Of a DNA stretch of 64,000 bases, positions 32,146 to 41,849 are shown in pieces; position 1 is the first letter of the stretch, and each line of letters begins with the position of its first letter. Source of the stretch: a virus; IMG/VR virus record IMGVR_UViG_3300026473_000477, positions 1 to 64,000 of that record; one strand, 5' to 3'. The position numbers were made by a program, and so were the translations under genes. Under the pieces are notes generated by a model. That model was given only the letters and a program-made list of their open reading frames with translations. It had not been told where the DNA came from and did not search any database.

Positions 32146-35100
32146 ATGAGTAGTCTAACTTCGTCTCGTGGGTTAATTACAAACAGCTCTGAACTCACAA
32201 GAGCTGATGGGGCTTTAACTGAAGCTGATAATGTTGTTATTGATGCAGATAACGTAATTGAGCAAAGAAGAGGCTTTGGAGAGTATGGACAGCTCACTTT
32301 GGATAATACATACGTTAAACAAATTCTTGCTTACAAAAATAGCATATTTCGCCACTATTCATCCACACTCGAATATGATTCAGATGGTAATGGTAACTTT
32401 GTTGCATTTGATGGAGACTATTCTGAAGTAGTTTCTGGACTTAGAATAAAATCAGCTGAACTTAATGGTAACTTTTTCTTCACTACATCAGATGGTATTA
32501 AGAAAATATCAGCTTTATCTAACTCAGAGTTCACCTCTAATAGCGGATATATTACCACAGCTGGTGGAGTAAAAGCCACTAGTTTGATTTCTAAAATTAT
32601 GCCAGATGATTCTGGATTCTTACCAGCTCAATCTAAAGTTTCCTATAGGTTAGTTTGGGGAACAAAAGATGTAAATAATGTACTTGTTTTAGGTTCTCCA
32701 AGTTCGAGATCGATTGTCTCAAATACATCAAAAGATATTAATATTGGTGAATCGTTTCTAGTAAGCGTTATCAACTATACACTAATTACTGACGGCTCTT
32801 TCTTTACATTTGACACACCAAATAATAAATATGCTCCTTATTTTATAACGACTGCTATGACTCCAATCCCAGCTGATGCTCAGATTGTAAATAGACAGCT
32901 TGTTCCGATTGATATTCAAGGATTAACAACTAATGCACAAGTTGCTGCCAGAATTGGTACATCTTTGGCTGCTTTATCAGATATTAGCGTTGAAGTATCA
33001 GGAAATGATGTTACAGTTTCTAATAATGATGGAGGAGATGTCTTAGATGCTTCTCAAGGAAATGTTGCCATTGGTGCATTAACAGTTTCTACAGTATTTG
33101 ACGGACAGACATCAGCTGGAATTGCTGCTAATGTAGAACTTAGCTTCCAGATTCCAAGTAGAGTAAATACTAATTACTTTTATCAGCTATATAGAACTGC
33201 TTTCATTACAGCAGACGCTTCTCAATTACTTTCAGATATTGACCCAGGTGACGAACATCAGTTAGTTTACGAAGCTCCAATTACTGATGCTGACGTTACT
33301 AATGGATTTATCACAGTTACAGACATTACTCCAGATTCTTTTAGAGCTGGTAATGCTTTTCTTTACACAAATCCTGTCACTGGTGGAGGGATAATCTCAG
33401 CTAATGAAGCTCCTCCAATAGCTCAAGATATTGCTTTATTTAAAAACTCAATGTTCTTTGCTAATACAAAAGAATTACAAAGAAAGCAATTTAACTTACT
33501 TTCTGTTTCAGACTTCGTTTCTGGAATGTCTAAGCTTTACGTTGGGGATTCTAATATCTTCAGGTCTTACACTTTTGTAGGGACTAGTGAAATTACAGAC
33601 TTCACAGTTCAACCAAGATCAACAACAACAGCAAATTCTTATATTATTATAAATTCAGCTAATAATGAGAGAACTTATAAAGTATGGTTTGATACTGGTA
33701 TTGTGCCAATGGAGCCTATTGTTCCAAATACTATCTCTATTCGTGTTCCTCTTGCTCTCTATCCTGATACTAATGCTGGCTCGATACAAGCGTTTATAGA
33801 CGCATTTGAAGGCATTACAGACTTCTTCGTTGAAGATTTAATGGTAATGACTGGAGATCAAGTCAGAGTATCTTGTACTAATAATGGACCAGTTACCGAT
33901 CCAGTAAATTCTATGCCATCTTCTGGGTGGACATTTACTGTATTTCAACAAGGTACTGGAGAAAATCTTGCCACTGGTCAGATATTATTATCAGGTCTTG
34001 ACTCAGTAGGTCAGGCTGTAGAAGAAACAGCTAGAAGTATCGAAAGAGTTATTAATGCTGACCCAATGTCTCCAGTAAATGCTTATTATTTATCTGGACT
34101 TGATGATCTTCCGGGGATATTATTACTTGAGGCTAGAAGTCTTGAAAACTCAGCTTTCTATTTGGCAATTTCAGACGCTATCTTGTCAACTAAATTCAAT
34201 CCAAACTTACCAGTAAATAATACAATTACTGCGACAACTATTATGGGTAATTTATTTACCACTAGTGGAAACCATGGATACTTGGTTGGAAATCAGATTT
34301 ATCTAAATGACGGAGTAATGTATAAAGGCGTTTATAAAATAGCCACAGTACCGGCTCCAAATCAATTTACTGTTACTGGACTTATGATAACTGTTGATCA
34401 GACTATGCTAACTGGTGTATCTTACTTAACCACAGTAGGATCTGATAATTCAGTTAATCCTAATAGATTATATTTCTCTAAAATATTACAACCTGAAGCA
34501 GTTCCTCTGGTTAACTTTATTGACATTGGACCAAAAGATAAAGCTATCAGACGTATCTTAGCTTTAAGAGATTCATTGGTTGTTTTAAAAGACGATGGTG
34601 TTTATATTGTATCAGGTCCATCAGCTCCAAATTTCTCTGTACGACTAGTGGACAGTTCTGCCATTATTACTGCACCAGACACAGCTCAAAACCTCAATAA
34701 CTTAATTTACATGCTTTCTACGCAAGGTGTCGTAACAGCTTCCGAAACTGGAGTATCTGTTATCTCAAGAAATATTGAGAATAGAATTACTGAAGTTACT
34801 AATAACAAGTATAATTATAAAACTATTGGATTTGGTGTAACTTACGAATCTGACAGATCGTACATCATTTGGCTTCCAACTAAGGTAGCCGATGTTACTG
34901 CCACTCAAGCTTATAGGTATAATACGTTTACTAGAGCTTGGACTAGATGGGATAAGCCAGCTACTTGTGGACTTACAAATCCAGCTGATGATAAAATTTA
35001 TATTGGATCAGGTGATAATAGAAAGTTCGTCTTAAAAGAAAGAAAGAACTTTGAAAGACAAGATTATGCTGACAGAGATTTTACTAGATCATTTCTGAAT

Positions 35101-36447
35101 ACGTCTTTCTTAGTTGACGAATACATTCAGATTTCCAATATTCAGGATATTGAAGTTGGAGATACTCTTGTCCAACAACAGACATTAACTATAAATAAAT
35201 ATAATAGACTTTTAAAAAAGCTTGACAGAGATGAGTCTCAATATTTATCAGATAATTACTTTTCTGAGCTTAAAGCATCCAGAGGAAGTAATATGGCTGA
35301 AAGGCTTACACTACTGGCAGAAAAGCTTAACTTCGATTTAAATCCAGTTCCAACTGGTGCAAGCATTATCTGGAACAGTAAAACAGGTTACGTTAATGGT
35401 TTAAATGGAGGACTATCAACTGATGCTAACAGAGCTTCAGGTCCTCTTTATGATAATGTATTTGCTTCTGGATTTGGAGAAACTGGAGATTATTCTTTTG
35501 ACTTCTCTTTCCAAGGATTAAATACAGATGATGCCTTTGGAGTGTCAAATGATGGCTTCGCTGGATTTGATGGAATTATCCTAGCATCAGGTGGTACAGT
35601 GGCAGGAGTTCACATTAACGGACTGCTACAACCATTTACAGGATTGACTATTGTTGGTGTCAATACATTTAATATTGCTAGAGTATCTGGAACTGTTACG
35701 ATGACTTTGAATGGTAATGTTATTTTTACTGGAGCTGGTTCAGCTGGAATGATTAAATATCCTACAGCAAACCTTAGACCGGGATCACAGATAACGATGT
35801 CATCATCAGCAACAGCTGGCTCGAGCTTTAGTTTCACAATTCCTACTCCAAGTGGAATAAATAATCCAGCTGCTCACATGATTGATTTTAATAATATCAT
35901 TGAAGCTTTAAATGACCCAAACTCTGGGACTGGTTATAAAGACTATACTGAGCTTACATCTTACATTCCATTTGAAGGTAATATTGTTGGAATAGTTGGT
36001 AATCAGATTGCTATTCAATTGAATTATACTGACAACTTTATTGAGGGAGATTTCCAAGTTTATAAAGCAATCAGAGTGAATGTAGAATATGCTCCTCAAC
36101 ATTTTGGAACTCCAGAAGTCTTAAAACAGATTAATCAAGGTACTTTAATATTTGATCAGAGTAATTTTTATGGTGGAAATATTGCTTATGCTACTGACAG
36201 AGCGCAAGATTACATTGGAGTAAATTTCAATGGTCAAGGTCCAGGTTACTTTGGTGGATATAATTGGTCAGATGTTACTTGGGGAGGAGAGGGAACTGAA
36301 TATACAGTAAGAACTCTTATTCCAGTGGATAAGCAAAGATGTCGATATATTCATGTAAGATTTCAACATGCTTTTGCTTTAGATAAATTTAAATTATTGG
36401 GAATTTCTCTTGAACCAAGAAATAATTCTCCAAGAGCTTATAGGTAA
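32146..36447 (+). CDS. Tail tube/hub protein of podovirus type, 1433 aa
   Basis: The N-terminus (SSRGLITNSSELTRADGALT, then EADNVVIDADNVIEQRRGF) is the recognisable start of the beta-propeller tail-nozzle or stabilisation proteins (T7 gp12 / P22 gp10 type). A region near 820-960 (KDKAIRRILALRDSLVVLKD, NLIYMLSTQGVVTASETGV) continues the propeller. The C-terminal 400 residues are beta-rich and may carry receptor or lectin modules. It is much longer than T7 gp12 (794 aa), so extra domains have been inserted. AAGGATGATTA precedes the ATG. Confidence 0.75.
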   Translation: MSSLTSSRGLITNSSELTRADGALTEADNVVIDADNVIEQRRGFGEYGQLTLDNTYVKQILAYKNSIFRHYSSTLEYDSDGNGNFVAFDGDYSEVVSGLRIKSAELNGNFFFTTSDGIKKISALSNSEFTSNSGYITTAGGVKATSLISKIMPDDSGFLPAQSKVSYRLVWGTKDVNNVLVLGSPSSRSIVSNTSKDINIGESFLVSVINYTLITDGSFFTFDTPNNKYAPYFITTAMTPIPADAQIVNRQLVPIDIQGLTTNAQVAARIGTSLAALSDISVEVSGNDVTVSNNDGGDVLDASQGNVAIGALTVSTVFDGQTSAGIAANVELSFQIPSRVNTNYFYQLYRTAFITADASQLLSDIDPGDEHQLVYEAPITDADVTNGFITVTDITPDSFRAGNAFLYTNPVTGGGIISANEAPPIAQDIALFKNSMFFANTKELQRKQFNLLSVSDFVSGMSKLYVGDSNIFRSYTFVGTSEITDFTVQPRSTTTANSYIIINSANNERTYKVWFDTGIVPMEPIVPNTISIRVPLALYPDTNAGSIQAFIDAFEGITDFFVEDLMVMTGDQVRVSCTNNGPVTDPVNSMPSSGWTFTVFQQGTGENLATGQILLSGLDSVGQAVEETARSIERVINADPMSPVNAYYLSGLDDLPGILLLEARSLENSAFYLAISDAILSTKFNPNLPVNNTITATTIMGNLFTTSGNHGYLVGNQIYLNDGVMYKGVYKIATVPAPNQFTVTGLMITVDQTMLTGVSYLTTVGSDNSVNPNRLYFSKILQPEAVPLVNFIDIGPKDKAIRRILALRDSLVVLKDDGVYIVSGPSAPNFSVRLVDSSAIITAPDTAQNLNNLIYMLSTQGVVTASETGVSVISRNIENRITEVTNNKYNYKTIGFGVTYESDRSYIIWLPTKVADVTATQAYRYNTFTRAWTRWDKPATCGLTNPADDKIYIGSGDNRKFVLKERKNFERQDYADRDFTRSFLNTSFLVDEYIQISNIQDIEVGDTLVQQQTLTINKYNRLLKKLDRDESQYLSDNYFSELKASRGSNMAERLTLLAEKLNFDLNPVPTGASIIWNSKTGYVNGLNGGLSTDANRASGPLYDNVFASGFGETGDYSFDFSFQGLNTDDAFGVSNDGFAGFDGIILASGGTVAGVHINGLLQPFTGLTIVGVNTFNIARVSGTVTMTLNGNVIFTGAGSAGMIKYPTANLRPGSQITMSSSATAGSSFSFTIPTPSGINNPAAHMIDFNNIIEALNDPNSGTGYKDYTELTSYIPFEGNIVGIVGNQIAIQLNYTDNFIEGDFQVYKAIRVNVEYAPQHFGTPEVLKQINQGTLIFDQSNFYGGNIAYATDRAQDYIGVNFNGQGPGYFGGYNWSDVTWGGEGTEYTVRTLIPVDKQRCRYIHVRFQHAFALDKFKLLGISLEPRNNSPRAYR

Positions 36448-36486
36448 TTATTTAGTTTATATTCTAAAATAAACCATTAGGGATTT

Positions 36487-36894
36487 ATGCCAAAATTAAG
36501 TGATATTAGAAGAATTGTTCCAGAAGACTTTAGCCAAGAAGATCAAGATACTGCTCAGAGAATAGCTGGCAGTTATAATGAATTTGCTGATGAGCTTTAT
36601 GGAATAATTAATGGTAACTTAGATTTTGAAAACCTTTCCAGAAGAAAGATTCAAGTTGATTTAAATATTGGAAACAATGGATCTATTATTGGAACAAATG
36701 TTGTAATTACCAATCTTTCTTTTGTTTCTGGTATTAATGTTATTAAATTTGATAATCTTACTAATAATACAATCAGAGCAACTTCAGCTCCAGCCGTTTC
36801 ATTTACATATAACGGCTCAGGAAGATTTACAATTAATTACGTTATTGGACTTCCTACTGGAAAATGGAGACTGATATTAGAGGTTATACAGTAA
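36487..36894 (+). CDS. Small structural protein, 135 aa
   Basis: A helical N-terminus (DIRRIVPEDFSQEDQDTAQR, GSYNEFADELYGIINGN) and a beta-sandwich C-terminus (VQVDLNIGN-like strands, FTYNGSGRFTINYVIGL). Placed behind the tail hub; probably a tail accessory. TTAGGGATTT precedes the ATG. Confidence 0.6.
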   Translation: MPKLSDIRRIVPEDFSQEDQDTAQRIAGSYNEFADELYGIINGNLDFENLSRRKIQVDLNIGNNGSIIGTNVVITNLSFVSGINVIKFDNLTNNTIRATSAPAVSFTYNGSGRFTINYVIGLPTGKWRLILEVIQ

Positions 36895-36896
36895 CT

Positions 36897-37130
36897 TATT
36901 GGCGTAGTTTTATCTATGTAGAAAGGAAGTCTACCTAGTAAAACCAATAACTTACTATGTTTGAGTGTTCAGTTAGAGGGTTTGCCAATTTAAGGCTGAA
37001 TGTCTTCATTTCCTATGGAAGCCTTCCGCTGGGTACTTAATCCTTGCTCGACACCCAGAAGTGCGTTTGTTTATCGGGACACCTGTATCGCTTTCGCTCT
37101 ATTTCACGGTCTTCGATAGGAAACTGCTTT
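36897..37130 (-). ncRNA. Structured noncoding RNA B (about 235 nt), paralogue of RNA A
   Basis: Read on the minus strand. TTTCCTAT (37123-37116) pairs with ATAGGAAA (37016-37009), extended by GAAG/CTTC and CC/GG, closing a domain that begins GACCGTGAAATAGAG (37111-37097), identical to RNA A. A 6-bp hairpin CTGGGT/ACCCAG (37058-37053, 37034-37029) precedes AGCGGAA, as CUUGAG/CUCAAG precedes AGCGGAA in RNA A. A second domain has TTCAG/CTGAA around GCC/GGC. The 3' end is a long hairpin (TTATTG/CAATAA, GTTTTA/TAAAAC, GTAGA/TCTAC). No reading frame of note. Class not recognised. Confidence 0.68.
36898..36953. terminator. Long bidirectional hairpin behind 36487-36894
   Basis: TTATTG...GTTTTA...GTAGA, a 7-nt loop, then TCTAC...TAAAACCAATAA. 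It could end plus-strand transcription and also be the 3' domain of RNA B. There is no long T-run, so termination activity is unproven. Confidence 0.5.
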
Positions 37131-37135
37131 CTAAT

Positions 37136-37164
37136 AGTTTATCATAGGTGATTTACTTTGGCAA
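37136..37164 (-). promoter_or_regulatory. Possible sigma70 promoter of RNA B
   Basis: TTGCCA (37159-37164), 17-bp spacer, TAAACT (37136-37141), minus strand. The -10 box is poor. The expected start (about 37130) lies just before the first helix of RNA B. Between it and the late motif at 37244 I see no gene. Confidence 0.45.
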
Positions 37165-37243
37165 GACTTAATATTAATGTAATTACAATGAGTTATAATT
37201 ATTTTTCAAAATATTTAATAATTTAGCCAAAAAAGCGTGTAAT

Positions 37244-37263
37244 ATCGCTATTATATGTATAGG
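37244..37263 (+). promoter_or_regulatory. Late-type phage promoter motif, copy 9
   Basis: ATCGCTATTATATGTATAGG, preceded by TGTAAT; GGAG of the next gene follows at once. Confidence 0.72.
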
Positions 37264-37274
37264 AGTTTTATTTA

Positions 37275-39635
37275 ATGGCATTTTTAAAAGATGATGAAGA
37301 TTCTAATCAGACTCTTGGATTAAATAAACCAAATGATAATACCAAGCAAGATCAGGCTAATGCAGCTGATCAAGTTCAATTATCTACTCCTTCAGCTGTT
37401 TCATCTCAAGATGCTAACGCTAATGCGACTGGTCCACAAGCTATTCAAGCTAATCAACCAGCAAATCCTAGAGCCTCATCTGGAACATTTACAAATATCA
37501 AACAATACATTGATGCCAATAAAGGTAACAGAATCGCTTCTGCTACTTCTCAAAGGCTTCAAACAGCTACTAATCAAGCTCAACGTGGCGTATCTGATGC
37601 TCAGAAACAATTCTCCCAAAGAGTCGACACTGGAACTCTTGCCAATAGAGGTCAAGCAATTGCAGACATTAACGCAGCTGTAAATAAGGCTAAGAATGTT
37701 ACTGCTCTGCCAGCTGTTCAACCTCCGGTTCAAGCTCAACCATTATCAAATGAAGTCACTACTCCAGCTCCAACTCAACCAGTAGTTCAAGCTGCTAAAC
37801 AAGCTCCTCAATACATTGACGATGTTACTAAAAGCAGATTTGCTGATATTATTAATGCAAGATATACTGGTCCAGAATCTTTAAGACAAGCTGGATTATT
37901 TGACAAGGCTAGTGGACAAGTTTCACAAGCTCAAGCTTTACTTAATAAAACTGGTAATGCTCAAAACAGAACAAGTTTACTTAGAGATGTCTTTGCTCAA
38001 AATAGAGACTATAATCGTGGACAACAAGGACTTGATGCGTTACTTTTAAACACAGATAAGTCTGGAGTTCAGAGAATACAGCAACAAGGAAAGCAAGCTG
38101 GTGATTTACAAAGATCACTTGAGTCTGCCGACACTGAAGCTATAAACCTTGCCACTAACAGAGCCAATGAAGTTTCCAATATTAGAAAACAAGCCAGAGA
38201 TATATTTACTGGTGAGCAGAAAGGTTTAGAAACAGGAATAGAGAAGAGAATTGATGATTTGATTGTAACTCCAGCTAAGGATGCTTCAGGTAATCTTATT
38301 CCAAAATTGGATGCTACTGGTAAGCCGATGGTTGACGCTAGTGGTAATCCTGTATATCAAACTGAATGGGATAGAATCCCTGAATACTTTAAAGATGTAA
38401 TTAGAAATAAAGAAGCTAATAACAAAGCTTTAATTGATAAGAATGTTCAAGACATCACAGCTAATGAAATCAATCCAATAATTAATAGTGATGCTTATAA
38501 ATCAGCTTTGGCTGCTAAAAATAAGTTAGATCAAGTAACTCGACAGCTTCAAGATGCTGAGACTAACTTAGCTTTTTCGGGTGGATTTACAAGTCCATTT
38601 GATAGTACGATTTCAAGTCCAGGTCTATCTCAACAAGAGATTGATAACTTGAATAAACAAGTAGCCCAACTTAAACAACAACAGGCTGCTTTACAAGCTC
38701 CAGCTCAACAATTGGCAGGATTTCAAAACCAAATCAACGCAGCAAATGCTAAGATTGCTCAAGAGAAGCAGAGAAGTCTTAAACAGCTTAACCTTACTCC
38801 AGAAGAAATGGCTATATTAGGTGTTTCTAGTGGCGAAGGTTTATATAACCTTGGACAAGATGCTATCGCTCAGGCTAAAGCTGAAAGAGATAGACTAGTC
38901 ACAAGAGATGAACAGGCTAGACTCTTTGCGTTATCACAATTGGCAGGATTAGATCTTGACAAAGCACTCAAATCTGACGTATTATATAATGATTTGGATA
39001 AAGCTGGAACTCAGACATTAAACAGTTCTTTAGATACTCAGAAAATTAGAGATGTCTTAAATGCTGAAGAACAAGCTTTTAGAGAAATGGCTCAAGGTGC
39101 TAATATAACAGGTTTTGGTTCTAAGAAGAATAAGACTTCAGGTAAAAGGTATTATGCTGAACAATCTGCAAATCTTGGAGATATCTTAAAGAAAGCTGGT
39201 TATGACTTTAGTAAACCCCTTTCTACTCAAGTTGGAAATGCTGATATTATAAATGCATCTAACACAAGTAGAGATCAAGAAGGTGGATTGAAAGGGATAG
39301 CTGGTGCGATTGAAGCCAATAAAGAATTAGTTGATCCTAGTGGTAGGTCTGTTTTAGAAACTGCTATTAATTTAGGGCTTCCTCTTTCTGGACTTACAGG
39401 AGCGTTAGGGTTAGGTTCTATTGGTTCTGCTGTTACAGGTGCTTTAGGATTTGGGGGAGCTAATTCAAGAGCTTCCAAAGCTGATGCAAAACAATTTGCA
39501 ATTCAAGACTTGCAGAATAAAGTACAAAATGCAATAGCACAATCTGGATTTGAAAACAGAGTAAATACGACAAATGATAGTTTAGCAAGAGCAAGAACAG
39601 AAGCATTGAAAGAATTACTAAAAAGGCAAGGATAA
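37275..39635 (+). CDS. Large coiled-coil internal virion protein, 786 aa
   Basis: The disordered, Gln/Ala/Pro-rich N-terminus (about 1-180) is followed by long helices (LRQAGLFDKASGQVSQAQAL; QVTRQLQDAETNLAF; LNKQVAQLKQQQAALQAPAQ) and a glycine-rich hydrophobic stretch near 690-730 (LPLSGLTGALGLGSIGSAV). This profile, and the row of similar genes after it, suit proteins ejected with the DNA to build a trans-envelope channel. No sequence family recognised. GGAGTTTTATTTA precedes the ATG. Confidence 0.65.
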   Translation: MAFLKDDEDSNQTLGLNKPNDNTKQDQANAADQVQLSTPSAVSSQDANANATGPQAIQANQPANPRASSGTFTNIKQYIDANKGNRIASATSQRLQTATNQAQRGVSDAQKQFSQRVDTGTLANRGQAIADINAAVNKAKNVTALPAVQPPVQAQPLSNEVTTPAPTQPVVQAAKQAPQYIDDVTKSRFADIINARYTGPESLRQAGLFDKASGQVSQAQALLNKTGNAQNRTSLLRDVFAQNRDYNRGQQGLDALLLNTDKSGVQRIQQQGKQAGDLQRSLESADTEAINLATNRANEVSNIRKQARDIFTGEQKGLETGIEKRIDDLIVTPAKDASGNLIPKLDATGKPMVDASGNPVYQTEWDRIPEYFKDVIRNKEANNKALIDKNVQDITANEINPIINSDAYKSALAAKNKLDQVTRQLQDAETNLAFSGGFTSPFDSTISSPGLSQQEIDNLNKQVAQLKQQQAALQAPAQQLAGFQNQINAANAKIAQEKQRSLKQLNLTPEEMAILGVSSGEGLYNLGQDAIAQAKAERDRLVTRDEQARLFALSQLAGLDLDKALKSDVLYNDLDKAGTQTLNSSLDTQKIRDVLNAEEQAFREMAQGANITGFGSKKNKTSGKRYYAEQSANLGDILKKAGYDFSKPLSTQVGNADIINASNTSRDQEGGLKGIAGAIEANKELVDPSGRSVLETAINLGLPLSGLTGALGLGSIGSAVTGALGFGGANSRASKADAKQFAIQDLQNKVQNAIAQSGFENRVNTTNDSLARARTEALKELLKRQG

Positions 39636-39638
39636 TAT

Positions 39639-40631
39639 ATGGGAATTTTGGACACACTATTTGGAGGCGGTAACGCTGGTAAAAAAGAGGCTAAGGAAGC
39701 AAATCAAATCCTTAGAGATAATATTGCCAGATTGGAAAGAATCGGTATTCCAACTATTGAAGCACAAAAGATTGCTTTATCTGATCCAGAATTAGTTGGA
39801 CTATTAGAAGCTGAACAACTCGGACCATCAGCTTTAGAAGCTATTCAGCAAGACCCAAGACTTAGACAATCAGCTTTGAGATCATTAGCTGGAATTGAAG
39901 AGTTGGCTAAAACTGGATTAGGTGCTGAAGATAAACTCGCTCTAGATCAAATCCTAAGACAATCATCAGCTCAAGCTCAAGCTCAAAAAGAATCAATTTT
40001 ACAAAACGCTGCCAGTCAAGGTACGTTAGACTCTGGAAACGCTCTTATAGCTCAATTACAAGCTGGACAAGCTGCTGCTGATAGGCAATCACAACAAGGC
40101 TTACAAGTCGCCGCTAACGCTGCTGCTGCACGTAGAGCTGCTTTACTTAGCCAAGGTGATATGGCTTCAAGACTTAGCCAACAAGACCTTGGAGTTAAAA
40201 CTCAGGCTGCTAGTGCTAGAGATGCCATTAATCAATTTAATGCACAAAATAGACAGAATGTTGCTGCTTCTAATTTAGCTGCTAGACAAGGTATTTCTAA
40301 TCAAAAGACTGCCAATAGAAATCAAGAAGAAATTGCTAATAAATCTCTTATTCAGCAAAACTTCCAAAACCAAATTCAAAAAGCTGGTGGAGTTGCAAAC
40401 GCTTCAAATGCTTTAGCTAGTAATTTACAGAATCAAGCTCAGGCTGCTCAAGCTGCTGAACAAGCTCAAAGAGGCGCTATTATTGGAGCTGCTACTAATA
40501 TTGGAATAGCTGGAATTAAAGGTGGACTTTTTAGTGGGAGCAAAGCTGCTCCACAAACTGGTGGACTAGGGACAGAAATTGAGCCAGGTTCTATGGATGA
40601 ATATTATATGAAACAAGGCTGGAAGAAATAA
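39639..40631 (+). CDS. Internal virion protein, 330 aa
   Basis: Begins MGILDTLFGGGNAGKKEAKE, a pattern common in podovirus internal proteins, then long Ala/Gln-rich helices (QGTLDSGNALIAQLQAGQAA) and a C-terminal glycine-rich hydrophobic segment (GAIIGAATNIGIAGIKGGLF). Such amphipathic helices with a small-residue membrane-seeking end fit an ejection protein. Confidence 0.65.
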   Translation: MGILDTLFGGGNAGKKEAKEANQILRDNIARLERIGIPTIEAQKIALSDPELVGLLEAEQLGPSALEAIQQDPRLRQSALRSLAGIEELAKTGLGAEDKLALDQILRQSSAQAQAQKESILQNAASQGTLDSGNALIAQLQAGQAAADRQSQQGLQVAANAAAARRAALLSQGDMASRLSQQDLGVKTQAASARDAINQFNAQNRQNVAASNLAARQGISNQKTANRNQEEIANKSLIQQNFQNQIQKAGGVANASNALASNLQNQAQAAQAAEQAQRGAIIGAATNIGIAGIKGGLFSGSKAAPQTGGLGTEIEPGSMDEYYMKQGWKK

Positions 40632-40632
40632 T

Positions 40633-41847
40633 ATGAAAAAATACGAAGATTTATTAAGTGCTTGGGATAAAATAAATGGTCAAACTGTAGAGATTCCATT
40701 TGCTCCAATTGAAGAAAAACCTCCAGTTGAGCAAGTTGAAGCTAAGCCAGTAATAGCTCCTAAGCCTCAGATGCCAACAATTCAGGCTCAGAATCAGGAC
40801 ATTGAAGATCAAGAAATGATCGACAATTCTCCAGTTGTTCAGAATATTCCAATGATGCAGTCAGCTCCTTCAAGATCTGAAAGCATAATGGAAGAATATA
40901 GAAAACTAGTGGACACTTCTAGTCAAGATTTACAGGATGCTAAAAATAAAGATTTAGCTATTAACCTTATTGGAAACTTAGGCGATAATTTAACGACTTA
41001 TTTGAATGCCGCTGGTGAGAAAGGCGCTAAGACTGGAGCAGGAGTTCAAAGAGGAGCTGGAGCTGCTGACTTTGCTTCTAAGTTGGCTGATGAAGCTGCT
41101 ACTCAGAATGCTATAAATAAGCAGAGAGTTGATGCTTTGTTGGAGCAATACAGACAAATGTCTTTGGGTGAAAGAGCTTTGATGGCGCAACAAAATCAAC
41201 AGAATATTGCTAGAGAAAGAAATCAAGCAATGCTAGATGCTGCGAGAGCAAGAGGTCAAGGATCTGGGTTAGCCGCTGATAGATTTAATTTACAAAAAGA
41301 ACAAATTGAATATAAGAAAATAGAGAATCTACAAAATGGATTTAACAAAGATAAGCAAGTAATAAAGGCAGAAGAAAGAATACAATCTGCGCAAACATTA
41401 AAAGAGTTGGTAAATGGTAATCCAATTACCCAAGAAGCAGCTAAAACATTTGCAGCAAAAGCATCCGGAGAGGTCGGAGCTTTATCTGATCAAGATAGGG
41501 CTGCTTACGGTGGAAGTAAAGCAATATTGTCTAAGTTAAATTCTGCAATAAATCAAGCTGCCACTGGTGAACTTACAGAAGAAAATAAGAAGTTTATGAA
41601 CGAACTTGCTGTAAAATTTGAACAAGCCGGACAAAGAGATCTTAGTGCTAGATTAAATCTATATACAAAACAGGCTTCAAAAAGAATACAGCTTCCAGAA
41701 TCAGAGATTAGAGAAATCATAAGACCAACTATTGACGAAATCCAGCCAGATAATACTCCAAGTACAATTATAAGACTTGATCCTAAAACTAATAGAAAAG
41801 TCGAATATGATGCTGTAACTAAAAAACCAATAAGGTATGTGGATTAA
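40633..41847 (+). CDS. Internal virion protein, 404 aa
   Basis: Acidic, proline-rich N-terminus (PFAPIEEKPPVEQVEAKPVI), then long helices (ESIMEEYRKLVDTSSQDLQD; YRQMSLGERALMAQQNQQNI) and a beta-like end (TIIRLDPKTNRKVEYDAVTK). Follows the previous gene by one base. Role inferred from the cluster. Confidence 0.6.
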   Translation: MKKYEDLLSAWDKINGQTVEIPFAPIEEKPPVEQVEAKPVIAPKPQMPTIQAQNQDIEDQEMIDNSPVVQNIPMMQSAPSRSESIMEEYRKLVDTSSQDLQDAKNKDLAINLIGNLGDNLTTYLNAAGEKGAKTGAGVQRGAGAADFASKLADEAATQNAINKQRVDALLEQYRQMSLGERALMAQQNQQNIARERNQAMLDAARARGQGSGLAADRFNLQKEQIEYKKIENLQNGFNKDKQVIKAEERIQSAQTLKELVNGNPITQEAAKTFAAKASGEVGALSDQDRAAYGGSKAILSKLNSAINQAATGELTEENKKFMNELAVKFEQAGQRDLSARLNLYTKQASKRIQLPESEIREIIRPTIDEIQPDNTPSTIIRLDPKTNRKVEYDAVTKKPIRYVD

Positions 41848-41849
41848 TT

